DNA from: Chrysoperla carnea
Lineage: Eukaryota; Arthropoda; Insecta; Neuroptera; Chrysopidae
Length of the DNA: 64,000 nt
Direction of reading: 5' to 3'
Assembly (NCBI RefSeq): GCF_905475395.1
Contig: NC_058341.1
Location: 61,573,501 to 61,637,500 of the forward strand
In this document: positions 23,727 through 34,949 of the stretch, piece after piece
How positions within the stretch are numbered: position 1 is the stretch's first letter
Layout: the number at the start of each line of letters is the position of its first letter
Translations under genes and position numbers: made by a program
Notes under the pieces: model-generated
What the model was told of the DNA's origin: nothing
The model's input: only the letters and a program-made list of their open reading frames with translations
The model's database searches: none

Positions 23727-24128
23727 TCTACAAAGTAAAGCTCTATACAATTAATTAAAGTTAAGGGAAATAAAAATTTTCTTTAATTGAATTCATCAAT
23801 AAATTTTTTTATCAGTTTAATATTTATATAAAGATATGTTCAATGTTCTGAAGGATGTTATTTGTCGAAGAACTTTAAATTTTGTATTTTGAAATATTGA
23901 ACTATTGAATAAATTAGAACGATTTTCCGTAAATTTTAAAGATTTTCTGTAAATTTAAGAATTGCAATAAATTTTTTTTTTTTTGAAATTTTATTTAACA
24001 TAAAAAACTCAATTTGACAAATAACACTTATCGGAATAGTTTTAAACTTACAAACCATAATTGATGAAGCCCTGAATCGTAAAGGTCGTGACGAAAAACG
24101 CCAAATGACATATATGGTCTAAGAACTG

Positions 24129-24577
24129 ACTGGCTTTTTTGAGTACATATTTGAGGCACATTGAAAATATTAAAGTCGATAACTTGTCAATGTGTGGATG
24201 GTGAAATTGACAACCTGGCTGGGAGATTTGGGGGTGTTAGTGAGCTATGAAATTTTTAATTTACAATTTTTCCTATGTAAAAAATGTTCTTGAGGCGCTT
24301 TGAAACCTACACCATTTTAAAGTTTAATATTGAACCATACGAAATATCATCGCTTGCCATTATTTGGTGGGGACTTAAATAGCCTGGCAGGTGATTTAAA
24401 TATCATTTAAATCATCTGCCAGGCTTTTTTTAGGAAAAATTGCAAATTAAAAATTTCATGGGTCACTAACGCTCCCTAACCTCCCAACCAGGTTGTCGAT
24501 TTCACCATCCACACAATCGCAAATTATCATTTTAATATTTTCAATGTGCCTCAAATATATACTCAAAAAAGCCACAC
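24129..24577. mobile_element. Foldback MITE M5, ~450 bp
   Basis: Left TGGCTTTTTTGAGTACATAT and right ATACTCAAAAAAGCCACAC. The inner pairs are GGATGGTGAAATTGACAACC / GGTTGTCGATTTCACCATCC and a central AGCCTGGCAGGTGATTTAAA / TTTAAATCATCTGCCAGGCT hairpin. Nearly the whole element can fold. Confidence 0.8.
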
Positions 24578-25169
24578 ACCTCTCCAGCTAATAGCTTCAT
24601 AGAATACAATAATTTCAACCGAACGCATCTCTTTTCTACTTTTCTCAAAGTTCTTGTGAATCGCAAATAAAATTAAAAGTTAAAAATTCTGTTTAAAACA
24701 TTTTCAATGAATGTTTTCACATTACGAATTTTTACAATAAATAAACCCTCTGTATAAATAAATTATATGATGATAAGTAAATATTCAAAAAATGAAATGA
24801 CAGTATTTCTTTCAATTCTACTTCAAATATTGACATTTTTTTTTTTTTGCTTTTATTAAAAAAGTATGTTAGTAGATTTATTAAATTCATAATGAATGTC
24901 TAGTTCAACTAGATTGCGTAAGCTCTTTCTGTAAATATAACTAGAAGGCATGTGCTACGAAAATAGTAATACTTGACGATAGAATCGAGATTGGGCTCCT
25001 TTTCCAAGCTTCAACCAAATCTAATGAGCCAAAATATGCCAATGTTTGCCTAAGCTTCGGCCAAGGTTATATACTGAGTCCCAATTTATCAGCCCTTGCT
25101 ATATCCTCATCCAATTTTTAAAAAAAAACTAGTATTGATTTGCCAATTATCGGTTGAGTTACACATACA

Positions 25170-25665
25170 AACTTATTTTAGTTATGGACCTAAAACTAAA
25201 CTTCAGATGCGATTAACACATGGTGATAAACCAAGAAACTTATTGGATCAGGCTTGTATAGTTCCTAATATCACTGATTCGAAAAGTAAATATTTGAAGG
25301 AGCGTCATCTAGCAGATAACCAATTAGCTGAAGCAGCTTGGAAACGAGCTAGGGAATTTAATTCAATCGGTGAGAAGGCTGCAGCTAGGGAATTTAATTC
25401 AATCGGTGAGAAGGCAAAATGCATTGAAAAAACCGACAGATTTGAAAACAGCAGTAAAAATTGCAAAAGCGGCAGTCCGCGGGCAACGTATTAAAGTACC
25501 CACACGTATAATACAAATCTCAAAACCAGGTAGTTTTCTTCCATTGACTTTTGGCTTTTTTTACGTTTTGGCCCATATCTTGCGTTCTATTAATTCAAAT
25601 TTGATGATTTTGATGTTGTTGGAATTGCTTGCGTTTTATATTTAAACCCATTTATGTCAAAGTTC
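25170..25665 (+). pseudogene. Relic of a parvovirus-type phospholipase A2 gene (viral or Polinton/adintovirus-like origin)
   Basis: The frame from about 25170 to 25430 resembles the parvo-coat-type PLA2 domain (glycine-rich calcium loop, lysine/arginine-rich GDKPRN segment, the helix with Asp and Cys, then the KERHLADNQLAEAAWKR helix). The catalytic His-Asp pair is not present where expected; Pro-Asn occupies the place. A 36-base tandem duplication sits at 25346-25417. A frame change follows near 25417, and the basic C-terminal region continues in another frame (TDLKTAVKIAKAAVRG, then ISKPGSFLPL) to a stop at 25643. No intact start is evident. Such PLA2 genes are found in insect genomes as captured or adintovirus/Polinton-linked copies. 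It is inactive as it stands. Confidence 0.6.
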
Positions 25666-26499
25666 ACGTTACGATAAAACGATTGATAGAAAAAGTAGGT
25701 ATTCGTGTTCAAAGTCAAAAATTTTGTCTAGAGTTTCTTTTTGTAACAGTTTTTTGCAAATAGTTTTTTAATAGTGCATCTTAAAACATAAAGAAAGTCA
25801 TTTTTCAAGATGGCAGCGAAAGTGTTAATTACCCCAATACGCAATCCGAAAATCTCGAAAATCAGATTAAAGGTCTCCAAACAACCCCCTATTGAATGAA
25901 AAATCTAGTGTCAAAACTTTTGGGTCACCCCACTACGATTAACGTAAGTGCACTGGACCATACTTTTAGTGCTTTACCGTGAGTTTTTATACAGATTAAA
26001 TATTTTTTTTATGTTCAAAATTTTTAATTTAACTATTGAAAAGCTTAACTATATAAAACTATATACCCTAATACATTTCATTTAATTAATAAAGCAATTT
26101 AGAACGATAAAGAAATAACGCTAGTTACCTACCGAAATTTTGATGCTTCTGCTCTTTGAAGAAACTTTATTTACTTTTATTCAAAATTGTTTATTTTGTA
26201 ATGAAGCTGTTAATATTTTAGACCCATTTTTATATAGAGATATCACAATTCTTGAATTTATCATATTCTACATACATAATTAACAAATACTACAAAAAAG
26301 TAGATAAAACGTTTTCAATGAATTGCCTTCGTTAACAATCAGATAAAATCATAAAATTAAAATGACATAAGAATCCTTTTAGCGAAAAAAAAAGTGTCAC
26401 ACATTGTTGCGTGTACAATATGTAATTAAACATGTAGTCAGTTAAAGATCTGATGCCATCAACACACAATTCTCTTAGTCGCGGAAACAAAACACTTAA

Positions 26500-27030
26500 A
26501 ACAGTCAAAGTTCGAAAAATTTGACCAGTATCACGGATTAAAATGCGGTTTTCTGTATTCGATTCGATAGAGCGTCAGGAAATTTTCTGATTTAATTGAT
26601 TTATATTTGTAATTTTGTGACTTAAATTCACAATTCACAGAATTGGTGGAATTGGACTGATTATAGAACGAATTTACCGGGACACCAAGATATGACGTAG
26701 ATACCATTCACCTTGGGCACCAGGGAACTTATAGACCAATTCTGTCGCGATATTTGTATTTAACGACCCCAAAAGCCCCCGAGTAACTTTTTACTGATTA
26801 TATAAGGATATAAGGAATTTCCCGTACCTCTAAGAGGCGACGGGGATACCATTCACCCAGAGCACCAAATACCTTGGAGACCAATTTTGTATTCGTGTAT
26901 TCGTGTTCAGCGACCCCAAAAAACCCCGTGTTATAAATTTGGAATCATTTGCATCACTATTAACCGAATTGTGAATTTAGAATAATTTTATGGTCTATTT
27001 AAAATGCAATTATAAAATGCATTATTATAC
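26500..27030. repeat. Dispersed repeat R3, copy 2
   Basis: Same blocks (GACGGGGATACCATTCACC, CACCAAATACCTTGGAGACC, GCGACCCCAAAA) and the same TTGCATCACTATTAACC ... AATGCAATTATAAAATGCAT tail as at 22015. The inverted AATGCGGTTTTCTGTATTCG block near 26540 matches 22510. Confidence 0.6.
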
Positions 27031-27908
27031 TTCGAAGCTCACTCGAAAAGATTCCAGTATAAGAAAACATTTGTAGTACCACTGGTTGTACTCGCTTAGT
27101 CCATGATTTTAGAGTAGTAATTTTAGAGTAGTAGAAAGTCGAAAAAGTAACAAAAATGTACACAATTAAATCAGCTAGACCTTTTTTTTGAATTTTTTTT
27201 ATTAGATGCATAATTTTTTTGAAATAAGTAAAAACTAATTAAAACTCTCAACAACTCCTCGTTCCCCAAAAAAGGTGCCGGCACCACCGCATTGGCCGAT
27301 TTGGTGCAAAGTTTTAACAATCTTCTAAACAACTGTTGAAAATTTCAAGAATGCAAAACTTTTTTCGTTATTACCATATACATTTATTTAATTTCCTTGT
27401 ACTAGTATTTTCTTTAATATGTATTGAGCTAGTGCCATCTATTTTTGTAAATAAGAACTAAGAACAATATATTATTTTGTACAGCAGGTAATTTATAACA
27501 GTTTACTATACTTCACAAAGATAGCGCAATGTACACTGTTAGTATTGATATTGTGTGGGGGCTGTGTGATACGAAAATAATTTATTTCTCTGTTTTCCTA
27601 ATACTATTTGCAATATTTGTAGATTGTTTGTGATTTTTTTATCTCACTGTTTGTTTGTTATTGCTGTACTTGCACTCACCAACAACCACGTCGAATTTTT
27701 CGTCTATCAATTTAGACATTTGTCTATTCGCTAAATTCTAAAACTAGCAGTTTTTTGGGACCCATACGCTTACAGCATATAGGATTAATTAGCCAGTAAA
27801 TATTAACAAATACAAAACAAGGCAAGTTTGTAAATGAAGATAATTTGATTCACCCAAAAGGCAATTTTTTACACAAATGATCCAATTTTTTTACACTAAT
27901 ATGTACAA

Positions 27909-28380
27909 AAAGTAGGGATATTCGATACACATCGATGCTTTGAATTCATTCGATGTCCGTTTTTTGCATCGAATCAATCCGATGTTTTGAGAATTGATAT
28001 TATTTACTCGATGTTTCGATGTATTTTCATAAACCATCGAATCAATGGTAACAAAGTTTAACAGATGGACAAAGGTAGTCCAGTTGCCCAGTGGATCCTA
28101 GAAACAGGGCATTACAAGAGAGCCCAAAGTGCCTATACGAAGACTAAAAAAAAAAGGACGAAAAATACAAATTTGTATAAAAGGGTACCATAAGGGAGCA
28201 CCAAGTTCATTACCGAAGACTTGTCTATTTATAGATTTTGTCCACTGTACCTTTTCCCTCTAATCCAACACTGGTCTGAGGGTTGACTACAGTTTGTTAG
28301 AAAAAGATCGATACATGCATAGCCTCGATGCATTATATCGAATAAAAACATCGATGCATTTTTTCAGTGACACCCCTACA
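27909..28380. mobile_element. Degenerate hAT-like element with ATCGATG-rich ends
   Basis: The left end AGTAGGGATATTCGATACAC and the right end GCATTTTTTCAGTGACACCCCTAC are imperfect inverted repeats, both followed inward by ATCGATG-containing sequence. No clean target duplication was found. It lies 20 bases from the Foldback insertion point. Confidence 0.5.
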
Positions 28381-28408
28381 AAAAATATAATTATTATAAA
28401 GATATAGG

Positions 28409-30497
28409 ACCCATGTCACCCTAGCCCCCCCACCATCGCAAACCAAATTGGCTCAACCCAAAAAATTTTGTGCTATTTATGTGCTAATTAGTTGCTCTAT
28501 TCCCGATTTTTGTGCTCCAGCCGTTTGGCAGGAATCGACGATTGAATTTGGGGGGGCTAGGTTGACGTCACGCTAGCCCCCCCAAATCGTTATGACGACA
28601 CAAATTGAAAAAGTGAATATATGAGAATTTTGTGCTATTTATGTGCTAATTAGTTGCTCTATTCCCGATTTTTGTGCTCCAGCCGTTTGGCAGGAATCGA
28701 CGATTGAAATTGGGGGGGGCTAGGTTGACGTCACGCTAGCCCCCCCAAATCGTAATGGAGACACAAATTGAAAAAGTGAATATATGAGAATTTTGTGCTA
28801 TTTATGTGCTAATTATTTGCTCTATTCCCGATTTTGTTGCTCTAGCCGTTTGGCAGGAATCGACGATTGAAATTGGGGGGGCTAGGTTGACGTCACGCTA
28901 GCCCCCCCAAATCGTAATGACGGCACAAATTCAAAAAGTGAATATATGAGAATTTTGTGCTATTTATGTGCTTTAAGAAACCGGTAAAACATTTACGAAA
29001 ATGTCTACCGTTTACAGTGAAACCTATACATGCCCTTCCCCTACTACCACAAAAAAAATTCGTTCTATCCAAAAAATTTAGTGCTATTTATGTGCTAATT
29101 AGTTGCTCTATTCCCGATTTTATTGCTCCAGCCGTTTAGCAGGAATCAACGATTAAATGTGGGGAGGCTAGGTTAACGTTACGTTAACTCTGCCAAATCG
29201 TAATGAAGGCACAAATTCAAAAAGTGAATATATGAGAATTTTGTGCTATTTATGTGCTAATTAGTTGCTCTATTCCCGATTTTTGTGCTCCAGCCGTTTG
29301 GCAGGAATCAACGATTAAATGTGGGGAGGCTAGGTTAACGTTACGTTAACTCTGCCAAATCGTAAGGAAGGCACAAATTCAAAAAGTGAATATATGAGAA
29401 TTTTGTGCTATTTATGTGCTAATTAGTTGCTCTATTCCCGATTTTGTTGCTCCAGCCGTTTAGCAGGGATCGACGATTGAAATTTGGGGGGTTAGGTTGA
29501 CGTCACGCTAACCCCCCCAAATCGTAACGACAGCACAAAACCAAAAAGTGAATATATGGGAATTAGTTGCTATTTATGTGCTTTAAGAAACCGGTAAAAC
29601 ATTTACTAAAATGTCTACCGTTTACAGTGAAACCTATACATGCCCTTCCCCTACTACCACAAAACAAATTCGTTCTATCCAAAAAATTTAGTGCTATTTA
29701 TGTGCTAATTAGTTGCTCTATTCCCGATTTTGTTGCTCCAGCCGTTTAGCAGGAATCAACGATTAAATGTGGGGAGTCTAGGTTAACGTTACGTTAACTC
29801 TGCCAAATCGTAATGAAGGCACAAATTTAAAAAGTGAATATATGAGAATTTTGTGCTATTTATGTGCTAATTAGTTGCTCTATTCCCGATTTTTGTGCTC
29901 CAGCCGTTTGGCAGGAATCGACGATTGAAATTGGGGGGGCTAGGTTGACGTCACGCTAGCCCCCCCAAATCGTAATGGAGACACAAATTCAAAAAGTGAA
30001 TATATGAGAATTTTGTGCTATTTATGTGCTAATTAGTTGCTCTATTCCCGATTTTTGTGCTCCAGCCGTTTGGCAGGAATCGACGATTGAAATTGGGGGG
30101 GGCTAGGTTGACGTCACGCTAGCCCCCCCAAATCGTAACGATAGCACAAAACCAAAAAATGAATATATGGGAATTAGTTGCTATTTATGTGCTTTAAGAA
30201 ACCGGTAAAACATTTACGAAAATGTCTACCGTTTACAGTGAAACCTAAACATGCCCTTCCCCTACTACCACAAAGCAAATTCGTTCTATCCAAAAAATTT
30301 AGTGCTATTTATGTGCTAATTAGTTGCTCTATTCCCGATTTTGTTGCTCCAGCCGTTTAGCAGGAATCAACGATTAAATGTGCGGAGGCTAGGTTTACGT
30401 TACGTTAACTCTGCCAAATCGTAATGACGGCACAAATTCAAAAAATGAATATATGAGAATTTTGTGCTATTTATGTGCTAATTAGTTGCTTCATTCC
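28409..30497 (+). repeat. Foldback left arm: ~162-bp tandem monomers with 610-bp higher-order unit
   Basis: Monomers repeat every 162-163 bases (phase mark TGTGCTATTTATGTGC at 28631, 28794, 28956 and on). Two variants alternate. One has a GC-rich palindrome (G7CTAGGTTGACGTCAC...C7). The other has TTAACGTTACGTTAACTC in its place. A longer variant with an AAACCGGTAAAACATTTACG insert recurs at about 28957, 29567 and 30178, giving a 610-bp higher-order period. Confidence 0.9.
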
Positions 30498-31099
30498 CGT
30501 ATGATGCCTTACAGATATTTTTATTATGCTTCCTGTAGCATCGATGTAAATAGACACAGTTTCATTTGATGCATATGAACGATACACATCTAATTGAAAA
30601 TTCGACCAATAATGCACAAAAAATGGATTTAATCCTATGTTATGAATTACATTTTTCATTGGTCCCATTTTCATTATTTCTATTGAACTAACCGGATCTT
30701 TATGATAATAATTTTGTTGCTTTGATTTGTTTTTTGCATTTCGTAAAACATTTGATTTAAACAAATGCGGAGGCTCAATTTTATCACCGCATTCCATTAA
30801 ATTTTCTGCCATATCGACCATTAATTTTGCAACGCTCATTTCATCTAATTTTTGTGCAACCGCTTCCCTAACTGGATTTCTAAGGTAGCGTTTTCCGCAA
30901 AGATTCCCTGCACCTTTAATAAATTTACATTTTATTTTGGTAATTATATTTTCATTGTTATCGATATAACATTTTATTAATGACCCGTATTTGCATGTTC
31001 CACGTGCAAACCCAATTTGCGCGTTCCTATATAACTTTACTCTTTTAAAATTGAATCCGCACGATAATTTCGTACATTCCCAAATTTTGTGGGAATAAG
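30471..31099 (-). pseudogene. NOF / Mutator-like (MULE) transposase fragment
   Basis: An open frame of about 205 codons on the minus strand, from about 31099 into the left arm, with an internal ATG at 30839. It reads HKIWECTKLSCGF, then Cys-containing segments (GTCKYGSLIKC, GAGNLCGKRYLR), then PFFVHYWSNFQL and SIYIDATGSIIKI. The last resembles the first-catalytic-Asp strand (D-A-T-G-S) of the DDE domain in NOF-type proteins that are common in insect genomes. A stop lies immediately upstream, and after the DATGS strand the frame runs into arm repeat and ends. The rest of the catalytic core (second Asp, Glu) is missing, so it cannot be active. The assignment rests on motif resemblance recalled from the family. 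Confidence 0.65.
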
Positions 31100-32011
31100 T
31101 TCATAACTATTACATTTTGTAAAAAAAATATATGTATATATGTAAAATTTTTATGTTTTTTTGAATAAATTTATATTTTTCGAACCAGTTTTTTTTTTTT
31201 TTTTTTTTTTTTGTTTAATCAGCAATGTGTATTACCAAAAAAATAAGTATTGGGTTTTAGAGAGAACATACGGTTTAAAAATATGCAGAGTACACCAACG
31301 TGGCCCGGACACACGTAAGCAATTAAAATTTATTTGTAACAACTTTTTAGAAAATTGTTACGCGTTATTTAATTCTCGATAAACAATTAAAAATGTGTCG
31401 GGTGCTGAAACATAGCTCGAGAGGATTTTTCTATTGCAAATCGATACAATTTTAAATAAAAATAATATCAATTTTACGGGTACTCGGATCACAGCAATAC
31501 AGATATTCGTGAATAATTGCGTAATCACAGCCGTTGCTCACATACCCTTTGATGACAACACTTCTAGTGGTAGATTTCAAAACAAATTATAAAAATCAAA
31601 TTAATTTGAGTACACGGGTACATTATCTAAACTTGTTGGATTTTCTATATAATTAATTTAGATAGACATAGAATTATGTGTAAACATTACCAGAAGAAAT
31701 TAATAAATGATTTGGATTTTATTATCCGCAGATCAATAAAATATCAACTACAGATATTTAAATTCTTTCTATACAACTATCGATTATACGAGTAACCTAT
31801 GTAGAGTTTGTGTCGATAGTTTTAAGGTATGTAAAGGTTTCACAGTAAAAAGTAGTGCCATTGAGAAAATGTTACAGTGGATACTCGGAGCAACGAAAAA
31901 TCAAAAAAATGACAAAAATTTATTAATTGAATTTGTATTGTATTTAACATGGTGATGAAGCTAGCTTAACGTTTACCTGGTCCCATCGTGTTAAGTTATG
32001 GTCGTATTCTG
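31100..32011. other. Foldback core, remaining unassigned sequence
   Basis: AT-rich, with a 25-base T run at about 31191 and a short open frame (31161-31382 +) that includes RTYGLKICRVHQRGPDTRKQ. No family was recognised. It may be degraded transposon coding sequence or captured DNA. Confidence 0.4.
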
Positions 32012-34938
32012 CTAAACGGCTTGAGCAACAAAATCGGGAATAGAGCAACTAATTAGCACATAAATAGCACAAAATTCTCATATATTCACTTTTTGAATTT
32101 GTGCCTTCATTACGATTTGGCAGAGTTAACGTAACGTTAACCTAGCCTCCCCACATTTAATCGTTGATTCCTGCCAAACGGCTGGAGCACAAAAATCGGG
32201 AATAGAGCAACTAATTAGCACATAAATAGCACAAAATTCTCATATATTCACTTTTTGAATTTGTGTCTCCATTACGATTTGGGGGGGCTAGCGTGACGTC
32301 AACCTAGCCCCCCCAATTTCAATCGTCGATCCCTGCTAAACGGCTAGAGCAACAAAATCGGGAATAGAGCAACTAATTAGCACATAAATAGCACAAAATT
32401 CTCATATATTCACTTTTTGAATTTGTGCCTTCCTTACGATTTGGCAGAGTTAACGTAACGATAACCTAGCCTCCCCACATTTAATCGTTGATTCCTGCCA
32501 AACGGCTGGAGCACAAAAATCGGGAATAGAGCAACTAATTAGCACATAAATAGCACAAAATTCTCATATATTCACTTTTTGAATTTGTGCCTTCATTACG
32601 ATTTGGCAGAGTTAACGTAACGTTAACCTAGCCTCCCCACATTTAATCGTTGATTCCTGCTAAACGGCTGGAGCAATAAAATCGGGAATAGAGCAACTAA
32701 TTAGCACATAAATAGCACTAAATTTTTTGGATAGAACGAATTTTTTTTGTGGTAGTAGGGGAAGGGCATGTATAGGTTTCACTGTAAACGGTAGACATTT
32801 TCGTAAATGTTTTACCGGTTTCTTAAAGCACATAAATAGCACAAAATTCTCATATATTCACTTTTTGAATTTGTGCCGTCATTACGATTTGGGGGGGCTA
32901 GCGTGACGTCAACCTAGCCCCCCCAATTTCAATCGTCGATTCCTGCCAAACGGCTAGAGCAACAAAATCGGGAATAGAGCAACTAATTAGCACATAAATA
33001 GCACAAAATTCTCATATATTCACTTTTTCAATTTGTGTCTCCATTACGATTTGGGGGGGCTAGCGTGACGTCAACCTAGCCCCCCCCCAATTTCAATCGT
33101 CGATCCCTGCTAAACGGCTGGAGCAACAAAATTGGGAATAGAGCAACTAATTAGCACATAAATAGCACAAAATTCTCATATATTCACTTTTTGAATTTGT
33201 GCCTTCCTTACGATTTGGCAGAGTTAACGTAACGTTAACCTAGCCTCCCCACATTTAATCGTTGATTCCTGCCAAACGGCTGGAGCACAAAAATCGGGAA
33301 TAGAGCAACTAATTAGCACATAAATAGCACAAAATTCTCATATATTCACTTTTTGAATTTGTGCCTTCATTACGATTTGGCAGAGTTAACGTAACGTTAA
33401 CCTAGCCTCCCCACATTTAATCGTTGATTCCTGCTAAACGGCTGGAGCAATAAAATCGGGAATAGAGCAACTAATTAGCACATAAATAGCACTAAATTTT
33501 TTGGATAGAACGAATTTTTTTTGTGGTAGTAGGGGAAGGGCATGTATAGGTTTCACTGTAAACGGTAGACATTTTCGTAAATGTTTTACCGGTTTCTTAA
33601 AGCACATAAATAGCACAAAATTCTCATATATTCACTTTTTGAATTTGTGCCGTCATTACGATTTGGGGGGGCTAGCGTGACGTCAACCTAGCCCCCCCAA
33701 TTTCAATCGTCGATTCCTGCCAAACGGCTAGAGCAACAAAATCGGGAATAGAGCAACTAATTAGCACATAAATAGCACAAAATTCTCATATATTCACTTT
33801 TTCAATTTGTGTCTCCATTACGATTTGGGGGGGCTAGCGTGACGTCAACCTAGCCCCCCCCCCAATTTCAATCGTCGATCCCTGCTAAACGGCTGGAGCA
33901 ACAAAATTGGGAATAGAGCAACTAATTAGCACATAAATAGCACAAAATTCTCATATATTCACTTTTTGAATTTGTGCCTTCCTTACGATTTGGCAGAGTT
34001 AACGTAACGTTAACCTAGCCTCCCCACATTTAATCGTTGATTCCTGCCAAACGGCTGGAGCACAAAAATCGGGAATAGAGCAACTAATTAGCACATAAAT
34101 AGCACAAAATTCTCATATATTCACTTTTTGAATTTGTGCCTTCATTACGATTTGGCAGAGTTAACGTAACGTTAACCTAGCCTCCCCACATTTAATCGTT
34201 GATTCCTGCTAAACGGCTGGAGCAATAAAATCGGGAATAGAGCAACTAATTAGCACATAAATAGCACTAAATTTTTTGGATAGAACGAATTTTTTTTGTG
34301 GTAGTAGGGGAAGGGCATGTATAGGTTTCACTGTAATCGGTAGACATTTTCGTAAATGTTTTACCGGTTTCTTAAAGCACATAAATAGCACAAAATTCTC
34401 ATATATTCACTTTTTGAATTTGTGCCGTCATTACGATTTGGGGGGGCTAGCGTGACGTCAACCTAGCCCCCCCAATTTCAATCGTCGATTCCTGCCAAAC
34501 GGCTAGAGCAACAAAATCGGGAATAGAGCAACTAATTAGCACATAAATAGCACAAAATTCTCATATATTCACTTTTTCAATTTGTGTCTCCATTACGATT
34601 TGGGGGGGCTAGCGTGACGTCAACCTAGCCCCCCCAATTTCAATCGTCGATTCCTGCCAAACGGCTGGAGCACAAAAATCGGGAATAGAGCAACTAATTA
34701 GCACATAAATAGCACAAAATTCTCATATATTCACTTTTTCAATTTGTGTCGTCATAACGATTTGGGGGGGCTAGCGTGACGTCAACCTAGCCCCCCCAAT
34801 TTCAATCGTCGATTCCTGCCAAACGGCTGGAGCACAAAAATCGGGAATAGAGCAACTAATTAGCACATAAATAGCACAAAATTTTTTGGGTTGAGCCAAT
34901 TTGGTTTGCGATGGTGGGGGGGCTAGGGTGACATGGGT
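32012..34938 (-). repeat. Foldback right arm: same monomers inverted, 774-bp higher-order unit
   Basis: Inverted copy of the left-arm monomers, about 0.84 kb longer. The insert-bearing variant recurs at 32660, 33434 and 34209, a 774-775 base higher-order unit whose copies look almost identical. This indicates recent duplication inside this arm only. Confidence 0.9.
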
Positions 34939-34949
34939 AGATATAGGGC

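Larger units (their letters stand above)
28409..34938. mobile_element. Foldback (FB/Mutator-type) transposon, 6.53 kb, with 9-bp target duplication
   Basis: Two long inverted arms (28409-~30497 and ~32012-34938) of tandem repeats flank a ~1.5-kb core. The outer ends are inverted copies beginning ACCCATGTCACCCTAGCC, with one mismatch in about the first 200 bases. The element is flanked by the perfect 9-bp direct repeat AGATATAGG (28400-28408 and 34939-34947). Long tandem-repeat arms plus a 9-bp duplication are the hallmarks of Foldback elements, which are mobilised by Mutator-like (NOF-type) transposases. The core holds a fragment of such a transposase. It is non-autonomous in its present state. 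The near-perfect ends and duplication suggest recent insertion or efficient arm homogenisation. Confidence 0.92.

Noticed and set aside
28957-29139. 60-residue open frame as a gene
   Set aside because: Part of a tandem monomer repeated six times in the Foldback arms. No sign of a promoter or known domain.
28409-30497. CRISPR-like regularly spaced repeats
   Set aside because: Units are 162 bases with no unique spacers, the DNA is eukaryotic, and the block is one arm of a transposon.
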